Origin: Polyodon spathula | Taxonomy: Eukaryota > Chordata > Actinopteri > Acipenseriformes > Polyodontidae | Assembly (NCBI RefSeq): GCF_017654505.1 | Contig: NC_054540.1 | Span: 35,303,054 to 35,367,053 of the forward strand | Length of the DNA stretch: 64,000 bases | Direction: 5' to 3' | Shown here: positions 28,529 through 42,555 of the stretch, piece after piece | Position numbering within the stretch: the first letter of the stretch is position 1 | Layout: each line of letters begins with the position of its first letter | The notes under the pieces: generated by a model | The model's input: the letters and a program-made list of their open reading frames with translations, nothing else | Database searches by the model: none | What the model was told of the DNA's origin: nothing | Position numbers and translations under genes: made by a program

Positions 28529-28921
28529 AACAATATTCCTTTTAATATTCAGCATATGAAGATTAACATGCAGGTCTGTATTCAGAACAAAAATTCCTAT
28601 TTTCAAACATTTGAAAGATATGCCTTCATTAAAAAAGAAACTCCCTGCCAGAATTTAAGAGCTTAAAAATTGCGGTCTCCATTGTGCAAATTGTCATGAA
28701 ACCAGGTAACTCTATAGTTGATGCTTCAAGTCATAAAGCAGTAACTGCCATGCACACGCACATGCCTTACGAAGGATAGCTGCTTTTTTCTTCACTGCCC
28801 CCCGGATGTACTGCAACCGATGCAGTTTTCCTGAAAACAAAAATTGCCACTGAAACCGATATGCACTCAAACAATATGATTTAATGTAAATTGATGCATT
28901 TTTGGACTGAACTAGTATGTT

Positions 28922-28922
<1 letters not shown>

Positions 28923-28985
<63 letters not shown>
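28923..28985. repeat. (TA)n microsatellite
   Basis: About 30 uninterrupted ta units. Confidence 0.97.
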
Positions 28986-28988
<3 letters not shown>

Positions 28989-29469
28989 CTTTAATCCAAA
29001 GCACAAGTATTTAAACCAACCAATTCCGTGATGCATTTTTACTCAGTTCACCGAATGTACAATACAAACCAATTTATTTCTGTTAGAGATTTTTTTTTTC
29101 TTCTGAACGGTGGCTCACAGCATCCTCTGTGTGCTGCTGCATCTGTAGCTGTGCTGGTATCAAGGAAGGTCACACTTATGTCATGTGTCTATCTGCACCA
29201 TAAAACCAGTCTATAAAGCCCAGCACACAAGAGGACACGTTTCTAGACAAAGCGTTTCCTTGTGTGCTGGATGTTTCTGTGTTTCCAGAAAGAAAAAAAA
29301 AAGTTTTCCTTTAGCCAGTCAGGAAAGACTCTGTAAGCATGTAATCGATCATGTGACAATGCAAGATGATGACTTCTATAGAAGATGACATGGTTTGGAA
29401 TCCGGTTACAATGAACCGTTTTATTGATCTGTATGCTGATGCACTGTAGTGTCATTTTGGGTTATGTGA

Positions 29470-29661
29470 GGTCCCACAAGCCTTAGCAACTCCTCAAAAG
29501 TGTCTGCATCCATACGAACTCGAATTTCGTTTTCTGTTTGTTTGTGTTAATAAATCCTGTGCGCCTGTGCCGGCGTTTTCAACAACACCACGTCTGTCTC
29601 TCTGTATGCTTGAACAGCGGCTACCCACACGCATGACCCGAGGAAGACCCTGTCACACTGC
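29470..29661 (+). mobile_element. LTR-like fragment (R/U5 type)
   Basis: gttaataaatcctgtgcgcctgtgccgg followed by cagcggctacccacacgcat..ctgtcaca resembles the 3' part of the LTR-like element at 3335-3444 (aaataaaccctgagcgccgg .. cagcggatacccacagctg .. agcaca). The upstream border is unknown. Tentative. Confidence 0.4.
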
Positions 29662-30586
29662 CATTTAGAAATACTAACAGAAACTTAAATTCAATGACAA
29701 ACATTTTTTCAATGTGTTTAAAGGGAAAAAGATTTCGCCTTTTGGAAATTCATTTATTTAAGTCTAATATTATCCTGATTGCATAATTCATTCACAGCCA
29801 TCCGTTATGATAAATGTTTCCACAGTTTAAAACTCGCCTCTAGCTTCCTTCACACTGGACAATCATAAGGCAACTTCCTACCTCAGAGCCGTGAATCCTA
29901 TCAGTACGTGATTCACACTCATACTGTTAAGAGTCCCATCAAATGTATTCAATTCACATTGATATGGATCTGCAACCGACAGGGATGAGCAGGATCGATT
30001 CCAACTCCATCCCTGTGGCAGACGGCATTAGACAGCTACCACTATCAACAGCGCATCTTCAGGGTTTCACTTGAGGTCTTTAATGTTATCAAAACGCGCT
30101 GATTCTTGATAATATTCAAATTTCTGACTGTTGCTTCTGATCAAAAAACGAGCAATAACAGGTGTTTATTATCTTCACTTCTTATTTAAAATGACAGTGT
30201 GCAAGTTATTTTATTAAAATGTTGTAGTTGTGAATTCTGCAACATATTTCCACAATTCTGACCAAGAGTAGTTAAAAAAACGAAAAAAAAAAAAAACGTT
30301 GATATGACAGCTCGGCAAATAACACGTCTGGCTGACCAGTCCTGGAACCAGTGGCCCGGGTTCAGTCCCAAGAGTGATTCATTCATAAAGCATTTCTTGC
30401 CATTTTCATGATCTTATTTTAAAGTGTGATGGTCACACAAAAAGTGAAAAAAAAGTTAGCCAGAGGCAAATATTTGTTTGCACAGGTAAAACTGAATACA
30501 ATTCAGAGACCAGAATAAGGTATTAGGGAAAATTCACCAGGGTCTGGTAGAAACCAGTTGGTAATCCATAGTGTACAGGAAATCTA

Positions 30587-32123
30587 CAGTGGCTCTCAAA
30601 AGTGTTCACTCCCCCCTTGGACTTTTCCACATTTGATTGTGTTACAACATGGAATCAAAATGGATTTAATTAGAGGTTTTTGCCTCTGATCAACACAAAA
30701 AAAGTCCATAATGTCAAAGTGAAAAATAAAATCTACAAATTGTTCTAAATTAATTACAAATATAAAACAGAAAATAATTGATTGCATAAGTGTTCACCCT
30801 CTTTGCTATGACAAACCTAAATAAGCTCTGGTGCAACCAATTCACATAATTAGTTGAATGGAGTCCTCCTGTGTGCAATTAAGGTGTTTCACATGATTTC
30901 AGGTTAAATATACATGTCTCTGGGAGGTCCCACAGTTGGTTAGTACATTTCCTAACAAAAACTACATCATGAAGATGAAGAAACATTCAAAGCAAATCTG
31001 GAATAAGATTCTTCAAAAGCACCAATCAGGGGTAGGATACAAGAACATTTCCAAGGCACTGAATATCCCCCTGAGCACAGTAAAGTCCATTATTAAGAAA
31101 CGGAGAGAATATGGCACAACTGTGAATCTGTCTAGAACAGTCTGTCCTCAAAAACTGAGTATCCAGGAGAGAAGGGCATGAGTCAGGGAGGCCACCAAGA
31201 GGCCTATGGCAACTCTAAAGGAGTTACAGTCTTCCACGGCTGAGCGGGGAGACACTGTGCATAAGGCAACAATAGCCCTGGGCCAAAAAATTATGGGAGA
31301 GTGGCAAAAAGAAAGCCATTGTTGAAATTACTCACATCAAATCTCAGCTAGAGTTAGCCACAAGGCATGTGGGAGACTCTGAGACCAAGTGGAAGAAGAT
31401 TCTATGGTCTGATGAGACCAAAATGGAGCTTTTTGGCCTCAACGCTAAGCGCTATGTTTGGCGCAAGCCTAACACCACAAACCATCCTGAAAACACCATC
31501 CCTACCGTGAAGCATGGTGGTGGCAGCATCATGCTGGAAAGCTCGTGAAGATAGAGGGCAAAATGGATGCAGCAACGTACAGAGAAAACCTGGAGGAAAA
31601 CCTGCTGAATTCTCCAAGAGACCTGGGACTTGGGAGAAGATTCATCTTCCAGCAGGACAATGACCCCAAACATACATGTCCTGGAGCGGCCTAGTCAAAG
31701 CCCGGACCTCAATCCAATTGAGAATATGTGGAAAGAGTTGAAAATTGCTGTTCAAAGGTCCCCATCCAACTTGACGGAGCTTGAGCGTGGGCATGGGCAA
31801 GAATGGTCAAAAATGGCAGTGTCCAGATGTGCAAAGCTGCTAAAGACTTATCCAAATAGACTCATGACTGTAATTGCTACCAAAGGTGCCTCTAACAAAT
31901 ATTGACTCAAGGGGGTGAATACTTATGCCATCAACTATTTTCTGTTTTGTATTTGTAATTAATTTAGAGCAATTTGTAGATTTTATTTTTCACTTTGACA
32001 TTATGGACTTTTTTTGTGTTGATCAGTGGCAAAAACTCCTAATCCATTTTGATTCCATGTTGTAACACAACAAAATGTGAAAAAGTCCAAGGGGGTGGGG
32101 GTGAATATTTTTAAGAGCCAATG
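30587..32123 (+). mobile_element. Tc1/mariner transposon with broken transposase
   Basis: The ends cagtggctctcaaaagtgttcactc and the complement of gtgaatatttttaagagccaatg are inverted repeats flanked by TA (30585-30586 and 32124-32125). Inside, plus-strand fragments encode transposase: 30936-31181 carries the helix-turn-helix region (HQSGVGYKNISKALNIPLST), and 31630-31905 carries the catalytic end (SPDLNPIENMWKELKIAVQR). Between them the coding sequence is interrupted by stops and shifts. Inactive. Confidence 0.92.
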
Positions 32124-33307
32124 TATAAGGGTTTGTGAGTAGGTTGTTCAATGACAGGAGAGAAACAGACAGTTTAACAAGAAAGCTTTCTTGAGAATGT
32201 AGCACTGTTTTTCTACTGTGATCAAAAATGTGTGGATTTTTGCCAAAAGTACAGTTTAGGAATTTATTTATTTATCTGGATTCTGTTAATAAATGTCATG
32301 TGGATTCTGTTTCAATTTAGCAGCACTGGGCATAGATTCCCATGAAAAAGCAGATGGAATAGTATACATGACAGCAATTCCACTAGAGTTCATATGAGTT
32401 ACCTAATTCAGATGCTTCAGGCGGGACAGCAGGAGGAAAGCCTCATGATTCATGGAAACCTACCATGTTATCAGCTGAGAACTGCTTGATTTCTTTCAAA
32501 GCATGACCGTTATACAGACACGCAAATGTCTTGACTTCTCTTCTTAGCACATCAAACAGAAACTGACACAGTCTCTCTCGTTATCTTTGGAAGAAGATAG
32601 CAGTCCCTATTTTTAAACCAGGTATCAAAACCCCAATGGGGTTGCAGGTAAGGAGTTGGGCAATAGCCAGCACCAGTCATACCCTTCTTGTCAAAGATAC
32701 GAGAAAACACACAAATTTATATAAAAGGCACATACATACAGCGACTGAAGCCCACGCACGGTACAGTTCACTGCTGACCATGGCCACAGATCGACAGAAA
32801 CTGGAGCACACAGACATTTACCATGGGTTTCAGTGGAGTGACTAAACCAAGCAAATTTTCCTTTCTTCTTGTCAAGCAAGTCGGCCAGGGTGATTCCTTT
32901 CACAGATAAAATGGGTAGGGTCATACATCCGACCAGGCACAGACATGGGTATTATAATCCAAACACACACATAAACAGACACAGACAGATACAACATTAT
33001 ATACAACATTATATGTATATATATATGCACTTACATAAAATAGATGTCCTATTTTTCGGGAGAAAACTGCATATAACAATATCATATTGCATGTACACTA
33101 TAAATCACATATCGATCATCTTCCTTAAACACACATGCCAGCATGGAATAAAAACAATGGAGTCAGTTAAATATGAAGAAAATGTGGTATTTTTGCCAAA
33201 CATGTATTATTAAAATAATGCAAAATAACAAACACATACATAAATAAATGAACACAATAACAACAATAACAATACTAATGCTGCTACAACTACTATAATA
33301 CTTATAC

Positions 33308-33358
<51 letters not shown>
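33308..33358. repeat. (TAA)n microsatellite
   Basis: About 17 taa units. Confidence 0.95.
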
Positions 33359-33360
<2 letters not shown>

Positions 33361-34296
33361 TTATCATCACAGTAATAATACAGTATATTGTAAAATCCAC
33401 CATTCCAAAATCCTTCATCAAATTCAATCACCTATGGCAAACTTCATGATCCTATAATAATCACGCACAATACAATGTGAAAACTGGTAACAGATGCAAG
33501 ACACTGTGGACTTCATTCAGTGTTTTTAGTTTTCTTCTAATTTATGGCTTGTCAGCACATGACATTTCCCCTTCACAACTAATCTAAGGTCTGCAAACAT
33601 CAGTCCCATATAGAGTTGAGATACCCCAGGGGACACTGTACATATGAATGGTATTAAAGTATTGAAAAACAATTTAAACACAGCCATAGGTTGTACATAC
33701 AGGCTTGCTAATTGGTTTGCATGGGAAATAGCATTATAACTACTAAAGAGGAAAGGTCTATATAACTCACTGGAAGCTTCATCTCTCATGAGTTATAATG
33801 ATCCTCCCCTTCTCTCTGTAGATAAATGAGATTTCACAGACAAACCTATTATGTGCCCTCTCCTCCTCGATTTCTCATTCTCAGCTGTGAGAGTGCTATT
33901 ATATAGAATGTTTATGTAGTATATACAGGGCGCAAGTTTTTCAGTGTATATACAGTAATATATCACACACCTTTTAGAGGAATGCATTTGATTAGAGAAG
34001 ACCCTTATTGAAACATCATGAGGTTTCAGAAGCTTTGCTACTTAATGTGATACATCTTACTGCATTGTTAGTTTCAGATCTGCTGCATTATATTCACACT
34101 ACTTACAAGTTGCACAATCATTTCCAAAACGTGATTGTGAATGAACTAGAGAATTGCAATCACAATCCTCCAATCAGCGCCCACAGGAGGGAGTTCATAT
34201 CTATATCAGGCTATCAGGAAAATGTTTTTCTAAAAAAAGGAGGCACCCTATTTAAATTAGTTTTTTCTAGGCAACAGTAACATAAAACATGAATCT

Positions 34297-34441
34297 ATAT
34301 CTCCTACTGCTGGAAATACTACACGTAGCACAAGCGTGCCTTTTATAACCTCCCACTGCTGTAAATACCACACGTAGCAGAAGGATGAGTTCTATAACAT
34401 CCCACTGCTGTAAATACCACACGTAGCAGAAGCATACTTCT
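34297..34441. repeat. About 50-bp minisatellite, 3 copies
   Basis: The unit containing cccactgctgtaaataccacacgtagcagaag repeats three times, the first copy most diverged. Confidence 0.9.
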
Positions 34442-34837
34442 GGCTCACAGAGTGACACAGCAAAGAGCTGGTTTCTTGGGGGGCGAGGAATGAGACATGT
34501 AACAACTATTTGGGGGAATGTAAACCAACTGGGTTGTCAACAATGTCCCGTTAGAGTACAGCAAGATAAAGATATAGTAACCAAACAAACTGTATTTATT
34601 TTATACAACAGAACAAGATTGTGGGGCTTTAACCAAACCTGCATTTACAAAGAAAGAAAAAATAAAACCAGGCAAAAGTGTGAACACTCGTCCCTGCGGC
34701 CGAGAATGAAGTCGATAAGCTAATACAGGGGTTGATGGGACACGTCCATCAGCAGAACTTGGTCTGTTTTAACGAGTCTTGCAGCAGTGCTGGGACGTGC
34801 TGGGGAGGCTGTACGATAGAGTGAACAGTAGGGCCCC

Positions 34838-35022
34838 TCAGGATCCACATTCATAGCATCACACACACACACACACGCACAATCACTGAACTGACTCCGC
34901 GCATCTTAGGATCCACATTCATAGCATCACACATACACACACACAAACTCATTGAACTGTCTCCACTCGTCTCAGGATCCACATTCACAGCATCACACAC
35001 ACATACGCACACTCACTGAAAT
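34838..35022. repeat. About 70-bp minisatellite, 3 copies
   Basis: Three units begin aggatccacattcatagcat and continue into variable (ac)n and a ctcactgaactg-like end. The internal (CA)n lengths differ between units. Confidence 0.9.
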
Positions 35023-37657
35023 GACAACAAAATGCAATTAGCACCATTTTTGTGAAAGGCATATAAAACTGTTAATGTTCAAAAGAAACAACTAAGGATT
35101 TAGGCCGGTTCTGGGGTCTAATTTGGTGTAAAGATCTTGATAAATCAGGATCAATGTGGCAACCATTTGCATCCCCACTTTGTATTGTTTACCTCCCTCT
35201 ACCTCTCTGTCTGTCACATGATAACTGCCTTGAATTTGATCTTCTCAAACTCATTAAGATTTTAAACACCTGTAACCTATGCATGCATGTACCCTAAGAT
35301 TACAAGGTACCTCTGTATGTGTGTGCACTGGTTTACTGTGCAATAACACCTACAGCTATATTGACATAGAGCTAATACAATGATACCACGATTCTGTGCT
35401 ATAGTCTTAAATAAAATGAGGTATAGCTAATGATATAATTCCACACATCCTTCCTGTCATGCACTTCCATTCATTACACAGGTCTCATATGCATTTGTGA
35501 AAGAAACAAGTGTAACAGCTGACAGGTCATTACATTTTAAAACATACAATCTGCTACCATACTCAGTCAGTCTTTTAACAGCACTGTAACAGATGACATT
35601 GTTTTAAAAGTAAATGTTTGCGACACCATGTGTGTCTTTCCAAACTGAGAGCAGGGCAGTGAATGGCAGGTAAGATAGACGGAATTATTTGATTAGCTGT
35701 AACCCTATTACAGTGAAGGTCAAACCCTTCAGGTGCAACACAGGTTCAACCATTGGGCCTCGCTGTTAACACACAATGGAGCTGGTGATGGATTTTAAAC
35801 AACAGAAGCCCAAGCTTCTAAATTAACAGCCCACCAGATGATATCCTACTTTGATGTCCAATCTAAAAGTGGTAATATTAGGAAATGAAAGGTAGAGAGT
35901 TCAATATGTGGATAAAGTCTCAGTGCACTCTAAAATAATACTGTGTAATTATGCTTTGTTCATATCTAATCTATGCTTAACTAGAATTAGAACATTATCT
36001 GCACATTGCTTGCCTAGATCACAGCTTTGTTATGATGTGGTGTAGACCCCACAAGATGCTGGAAGGTTTTTATCTATTCAGTCATTCATATTTCAGACAT
36101 GACAAGCCTCTCTCTTTCCCCTCTGTCTGCCACTAACTGTTTGAGGCCTCCGCTGTCTCTCTTGGCGACCACTGTCCTTTGCGTTACCATTGCCGATATA
36201 CTCTGCTCACTGTTGTCTTGGAGAAGCCTGCTAGCATGACTGTCCTTGTTACTGTGGCACTGAATTGAAGTGCACCCACTAGCACAGCTCTTTTGAATGC
36301 TGTTAAATCTCAGAGAAATTATGCCAGTTACAAATTAGAAGAAACACAAAGGGCCCCATTTTTCTTTATACACTTGTTAAGGAGTGGGAAATCTGCCTGC
36401 AGGTATATATTTTTTTCAAAATGTTATATTGGTGTATTATTATCTGTGAAAATTGCTAAAATCTCAACTGAAATGCCAGCATGCTAATGCAGGTGGTGTA
36501 GAGATGCATAATTACTGATACTGATGCAGATGACTACTGTATAAAGACTAGGCCAGAGCTCAGTGGAAATGAGGTAGAAATACTCATTACAGCTCCTCAT
36601 ATGGCATCACAAACACACATGGGCAGTATTTTACCTTGTTCCAGTATAGTTGTTTTATAATTGTATAATTCAGATAACTTGTTTATGACTCTACATTTTA
36701 CTTATATTTTCGTGTACAATCTGTGCCATGCAGGTATCTGCTTGTCGTTTTTATTTGTCTGCTTCTCTCAGATCTTCCCTTTATCTTTACATTGTGACAG
36801 TGCTCAATCATAGAGCATTTCTGTTGAAAACTACACTTAAGTTCTAGAATTGAATTGGAATAGAGTAGAACCTATACTATTGGATTCTATAAGATAGGAT
36901 CCCCTCTACGAACCGATGGACCTCTGGCATGTGTCATTTACACATGCTGCTACCAACTGAACGGTACCAATGGAAACTGATCAATACACAGGAAATTCAG
37001 CTCTTAGCAGGACAGAATGGATTTAGTAGCAGATAAAAAAAGAAATAAAAAAGTTTAGTAATTCAGTTTCACTGTTTACATGCTGTCACTTCACGTAAAA
37101 TAAACAGAAGAGTACAACCATGTTCAATAAAACAAGGAACACAAAAGCAAAGGATTAATATAATTACTGCACCATTAAAAAGATGAAACACATTTTTTCG
37201 CAAATCTCCAAAGCCAGTTAGTGTTTGCGCCTTAAAAAAAAAAGAAAGAGCCAAAATATTTAGTTTGTTATCGACTTTCACCCTGGGTGGAGTTTTGTCT
37301 GACTGGAGTTAGAAATAGTAAAACAAATATAGTGAAAGTCAATGAGAAGTCCCCACAAATATAGGAATCCAAACATGTGTGTGTGTTTTTTGGGTGTGTG
37401 TCTGCCTATAAGTGTGTAGTATAAGGACCCCCTCTGAGATATGATATTTTCACATATCCCATGGACCCGCAGAACCAATGAAATCAGATATGATAGGATC
37501 TACTGTAGCTTTAATACAGGGTTGAGGATAACAAAAGGCTAGAACTGTTTCTATCATGCATAAAACCAAAGAGCCAGATGATCGCAATACGGCAGCCGCA
37601 TTAGAAGTCTCCACCTACAAATTTAAAGTCACTGTCCCAAATGGTCTCTGAGATATA

Positions 37658-38006
37658 CAGCTATGGCCAAAAGTTTTGCATCACCTAAAATTTTAGGATT
37701 GAGACAATTAAAACACAAAAAACAAACAAAAAAAACTATACGAACACAATTTAGATCTTTTATTTAATATCATGTAATAAAAAACTACAATTTGATATCA
37801 ACAAAGTCTACCTGAAGCCATAATAGTAAGCCAAATGTCTTGTTACATTTTTCAATTTTTGTTAGTTTTTCGTTAAGTATATGGAAAACTACAGAGCGTA
37901 TTTAATTCAATATGTTAATGTAACATTATTCAACAGGTTTCATTCGACTTTATGAAGCAACATTAGTTAATCGTGTAGGGCGATGTAAAACCTTCGGCCA
38001 TAGCTG
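37658..38006. mobile_element. Short Tc1/mariner derivative, copy 2
   Basis: A 349-bp noncoding element with inverted ends cagctatggccaaaagttttgcatcacc and ggcgatgtaaaaccttcggccatagctg. It is the inverted counterpart of 18328-18931 and defines that family without its insertion. A TA precedes the left end; the right TA is not preserved. Confidence 0.8.
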
Positions 38007-39902
38007 TCAGGCTAGATAGTGAGGCAGTGGCAGCTTTGTATAATTACAATGATGACAGGGTTCACTTATCTTATACCCACGATCAAACTGTCATAATGGC
38101 TTTCTGCATGATGTATTAAGTTATTAATTATAAGTTTTACATTATGTGTATATGTGTGTCATTTATAGTTAAGTTAGATGCAGTTACAGCAAAGTGAAGA
38201 CACAGAGTTTGATAATGATTGTTTTTATATTTCATTTTTAGAGATCATCAGCAAGAGGCTAAGCTAGCAGTGTGAGTGCAAGCAATGGACCGATGCAGTA
38301 GCTCTGTGCTGTTCTGCACTGGAAATATGACAACAACATGATGATATGTTGACTATTCCTCAACCCCTCATAGTCACCAGACCTAACACACTGACAATAT
38401 AATGTAGTACTAATACAATCAATTATTGATTGAGTTCACCAATGGTAATCCAGAAGACCAAAACCAACAGCAGAGTGGGAAAAATAAAACATGTCAATGT
38501 GCATCACTTTATCTTTAAAACACGCCCTTAGTTAATTCTTCCAATCAGCCTGATTAGACTGGAATACCAATGTACTAATCTCTATTTCCTAAGTCTTATA
38601 TAATCCATCCCTGCTGGTGATGAAAAAAAGCTGGCTAAGCCTACAGTTAATTGCTGGATGAGAAACAAGTGCCATTCACCCACAGCGAGGTATGAGGCTG
38701 CCGTTTCGGCAATCAATTGATCAGTACATATTTATTTCTTTTTTTCTCTGATTACGTACCTCAGAACTTTCATACTACATCGACCCTAACATCACAAAGC
38801 ACGAGTGCAGTTGCATTGTCACAAACAATGCCCATCTAGAATCATCAGTATGCAGAAACTGCCGCTTTGCTCTCCTAGCGTGAACAGCCACCTAAAAATG
38901 TTTAACAGTACCTTCTAACAGCTGTTTTTATTATTCTTTTTTAAAATGCATATCAGTGTATAACTGGAATACAGCCCTTTGCCTGTGGCTGATTAATAAC
39001 GTCATTTTCCTCAGGCTGCAATGACCTTGCCGCCTCTCAGTTCTTTAGTCTGTCGCTCACTCAATTATCTCATGATGCAGTTGTAATACTCTCACAGGAC
39101 AAGATTGAGTAATTCAAGACTGAAAATTTATAGTGTTTAACACTCAGACCAGCATGTCTGTTTGTTCATGCAGTAGGATGGGCCGCTTCCTACGGGCCGC
39201 TACATTGTGAAGATCCAGCACCAGCAAGTACATGTTAAGGGAGTCAATCCAGAGGCTCCACGGACAGACGGCTCGTCAGGGACCGGCAGAAATGGAGCGG
39301 GCAAGGTAAATTCAGCCATCCTCGTTGCCAAAATGTAATATACTCACAGGACAAGACTGAGTAATTCAAGACTGAATTTTTATTGTGTTTAACACTCAGA
39401 GCAACATTGGTCTGTTCACTCATTGACAACTGCCGTAAAAACCCTTGCTGTCTGTTTGCGACAGTTCTCAAAGCGATAGTAGTTCAGGACCACAGCTGTA
39501 ATGCGACACTAAACATGACAACAGTCTTTGTTCCCATTCAAGACAGACTCAGAGTGGATGCAGCACAACTAACTTTTCAAAAAAGGAGACTCCAAAGCAC
39601 TTGTCACACAATAGCTACACTGTAAAGGCAGGTGGAGTGCACTTTGAGATACAACCGTCTATCTCTCTGGTATAAAAACCGAGACCTAGCAGTCTGATTT
39701 TATCCAATTGGCTGTTATTTCCTTGCACTCTTGATTTTTGCTTAATTATATGAGATTTGAATCTGTGCCGGTGCCTGTACTGGTTCAAGTATATTGGATA
39801 AAGTTGCTAAAGTTTCCCCAGTTCATTTTCTGTTTTGGTTGCCACAGAAGGAAACAGCAGAGATTTACCAGACCTGACACCCCACATTGTATCTTAATAT
39901 GA

Positions 39903-40130
39903 GGCTTGGTTGTCCAGTGGTTAAAGAAAGGGACTTCTTACTAAGAGGTTCCTGCTTCCATCCCAGCCACTGACTCACTATGTGTGACCCTGAGCAAGTC
40001 ACTTAACTTCCTTGTGCTACCTCCTTCAGGGGAGATATAAAAGCAGTTGTGATGCATAGTTCACACCCAGGTCTCTGTAAGTTGCTTTGTATAAAAGCGT
40101 CTGCTAAATGAATAAATAATAATACACTGA
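39903..40130 (+). repeat. CORE/MIR-type SINE
   Basis: A tRNA-like head (ggttgtccagtggttaaag and gaggttcctgcttccatccc) is followed by the MIR-like core gaccctgagcaagtcactta and the common fish tail aagcgtctgctaaatgaata. It ends in a taat-rich tail. The order head-core-tail is intact. Confidence 0.85.
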
Positions 40131-42555
40131 AAAATAACGTGTGTACTTTTGATTTGGATATTTTATTTACTGTTCTCTGGTCTTTTTGTTAGGTACACCG
40201 GTGGTTTAGTGTTTATTAAAACTAGGGAAGGGAATCCACTGAGACATTGGCAGAAACCTTTATTAGAGCAATTTGAATGCAGACACTCTCCTTACAGCGA
40301 ACAAACCATTAATCATTCCTTGAATCTGTTTTAGTTCTCAATATGTGTTTATAGAGCACAGGGTTCTCCCCAGGAATTCTGTATAGCCGGGCGGCAGAAC
40401 ATTATAGCCGGGAGCACTTTTAACGGAAAAATAAACTTGCCTTACCTTAAATATACAATACAACAAAGAATTTGAATAATGTGTTGTCTTTCGTTGACTG
40501 TCTCTGGTTGCGCTTTTTTATGTTCTACATTTTCTTTTTATTTACTGTTTTTTATTATGGTAGATTACCGTGCTTATTTAGGCACTCTGCGATTTGACTG
40601 GGGAACGATGACGTAGGGTTACTGGAGTTCCCAAAAAAAAAGGGTAACTTTTTCACTTCCTTTTTAGCTTAATTATTGAGCTTACTGCTTCAAACACACG
40701 TTTAGTCACAATCATAACTGGTGCATGAAACCGCAGTGTAATAATCCAGCACCTCTGCACTTCAGCACTTGTAATGTCAGCTAAGTGTTTAGCTGATATC
40801 CTATCACATCTTTCAACTTAAAGGCATACAGACTCTACATATGAACCCCGAATATTTCTCACAATCACTTCAGTATATTGTTACGATATCACAACAAAAG
40901 GAAAACACATTTTGTGGTGCATATATATTGCTATTATGTACTATATATCTCTTTACAGTACAATAATACGACAATAAATTTACTGAATGATAATACTCGA
41001 AAATAAGCTAATATTTTCTTAATAAAGTAGCCGGTGCAAATACAGTATTAGGCGGGGGATTGCACCGATTGCGGTTTATTTTGACCCGCTGCATTCATTG
41101 TCACTATTTTTGCTTAAATAATCTGATATTTTTTATTAGCAGTCATTTTTAACATGTTAGCCTCTCAAAATGATTAACACAGAAAACCTGCCCCTTCAAC
41201 TCTCTGATTTGTTAAATGGTGTGTGAAGACGTAACACAGCTGTCCTGTGGTTCCAAGATTTATTTTTTTTAGCCAGCAATGAGCAAGTGGTCTAGTCTGC
41301 TAAAAGCGCAATCAATCTTTATTGTTCAAGGCACAGTAGCATCTGCAAAACGGGTGGATCAGGTTTCTTCAGCAGGGCGGCGACAGGCCTTGGGAGATCC
41401 CTGCTACAGTATTTACTATGTATTACGCAGTGCAACAGTGATTAATAATGTATAGCGGTGTAGGTGATGCAGTGGAGCAGAGCAGCTACAGGGAATAACG
41501 CAGGTAGAAAATCTGTACTAATCAATTTTTTACACAAACCTGAGTGACCTTCTCTTTAACAATTTAGAGATTCAAACCTGAGTGACCCTCTATTTAGAAA
41601 CACGCCAGCAATACAAATCTCCACAGACAAGCTTGTCCAGCCCCTTAATGAAAATCTGTTTAATTTGCTGCAGTCATGCTTGACAGCCACCCGCGGGACC
41701 TTTTTTTATTGTTTTCCATCTAGAGTATTACAATGAGAGATGGCCATGGTGAATCACGCTAGAGCAAAAAACAAACTTTTAAAGAATTTAAAGAAACTTT
41801 TGCAAGCCTTGCTCTCTTGCACTTCTTAGGTTATTTCACCTGGAGGGTTACTGGCTTCTTGCCTGTCAATAACCAATCAGCTGCTTCCTGACATGTTTTC
41901 TTCGAGTAACATGCTTTGACCCAGAAGATATTGCTAGGGTTAAATAACCAAGGCGGTAAGGCAATAACAGCAATGGTTTTTTCACTCCCCTTCCCTTCTG
42001 TACGCTGCTCACATCTACCCTTAAAACACTGCAGCTGGCCCATTTAATAATGCATTACACTGTGATATTTATGGCACATTTCAATGCCCTGGGCTCTACA
42101 AAATGCTTACACTCGCCATGCATCATAACTATTCATCAGTGTGGCCCAAACAGGAGCTTCAAGCACAAGGATCCATACCTGTATTTCATACAAACAGCAT
42201 TTAAAAGTTCAGCTTAGCAAACTGAAGAATAAGAAGACAACAGCATGCTTTTGCACAGCCTGTTTTTTTTGGCCTTTGCTCACCCAGTACTGCTGTTTCC
42301 CAGTCAGTGGTGCGCTGTGATGCGCTTGTGTGTGTGTGTGTGGGTGGGTGGGGGGGGTGCAGGTTCAGCCACCATCATACTCCACAGAGCCGCTGCTGCA
42401 GCAACTCCCAGCTCTGGAGAAGCAAGTTGAGTTAAAACTACAGACTGCAGACATTGCAGAGGTAAGGGGGTTGGGGTGCATGTAAGGCTGGGCTTCAACT
42501 GTATTATATATGCCAGGGTTAGTTTGCCAGATGCAGGACCTTCTTCACTTGTCTT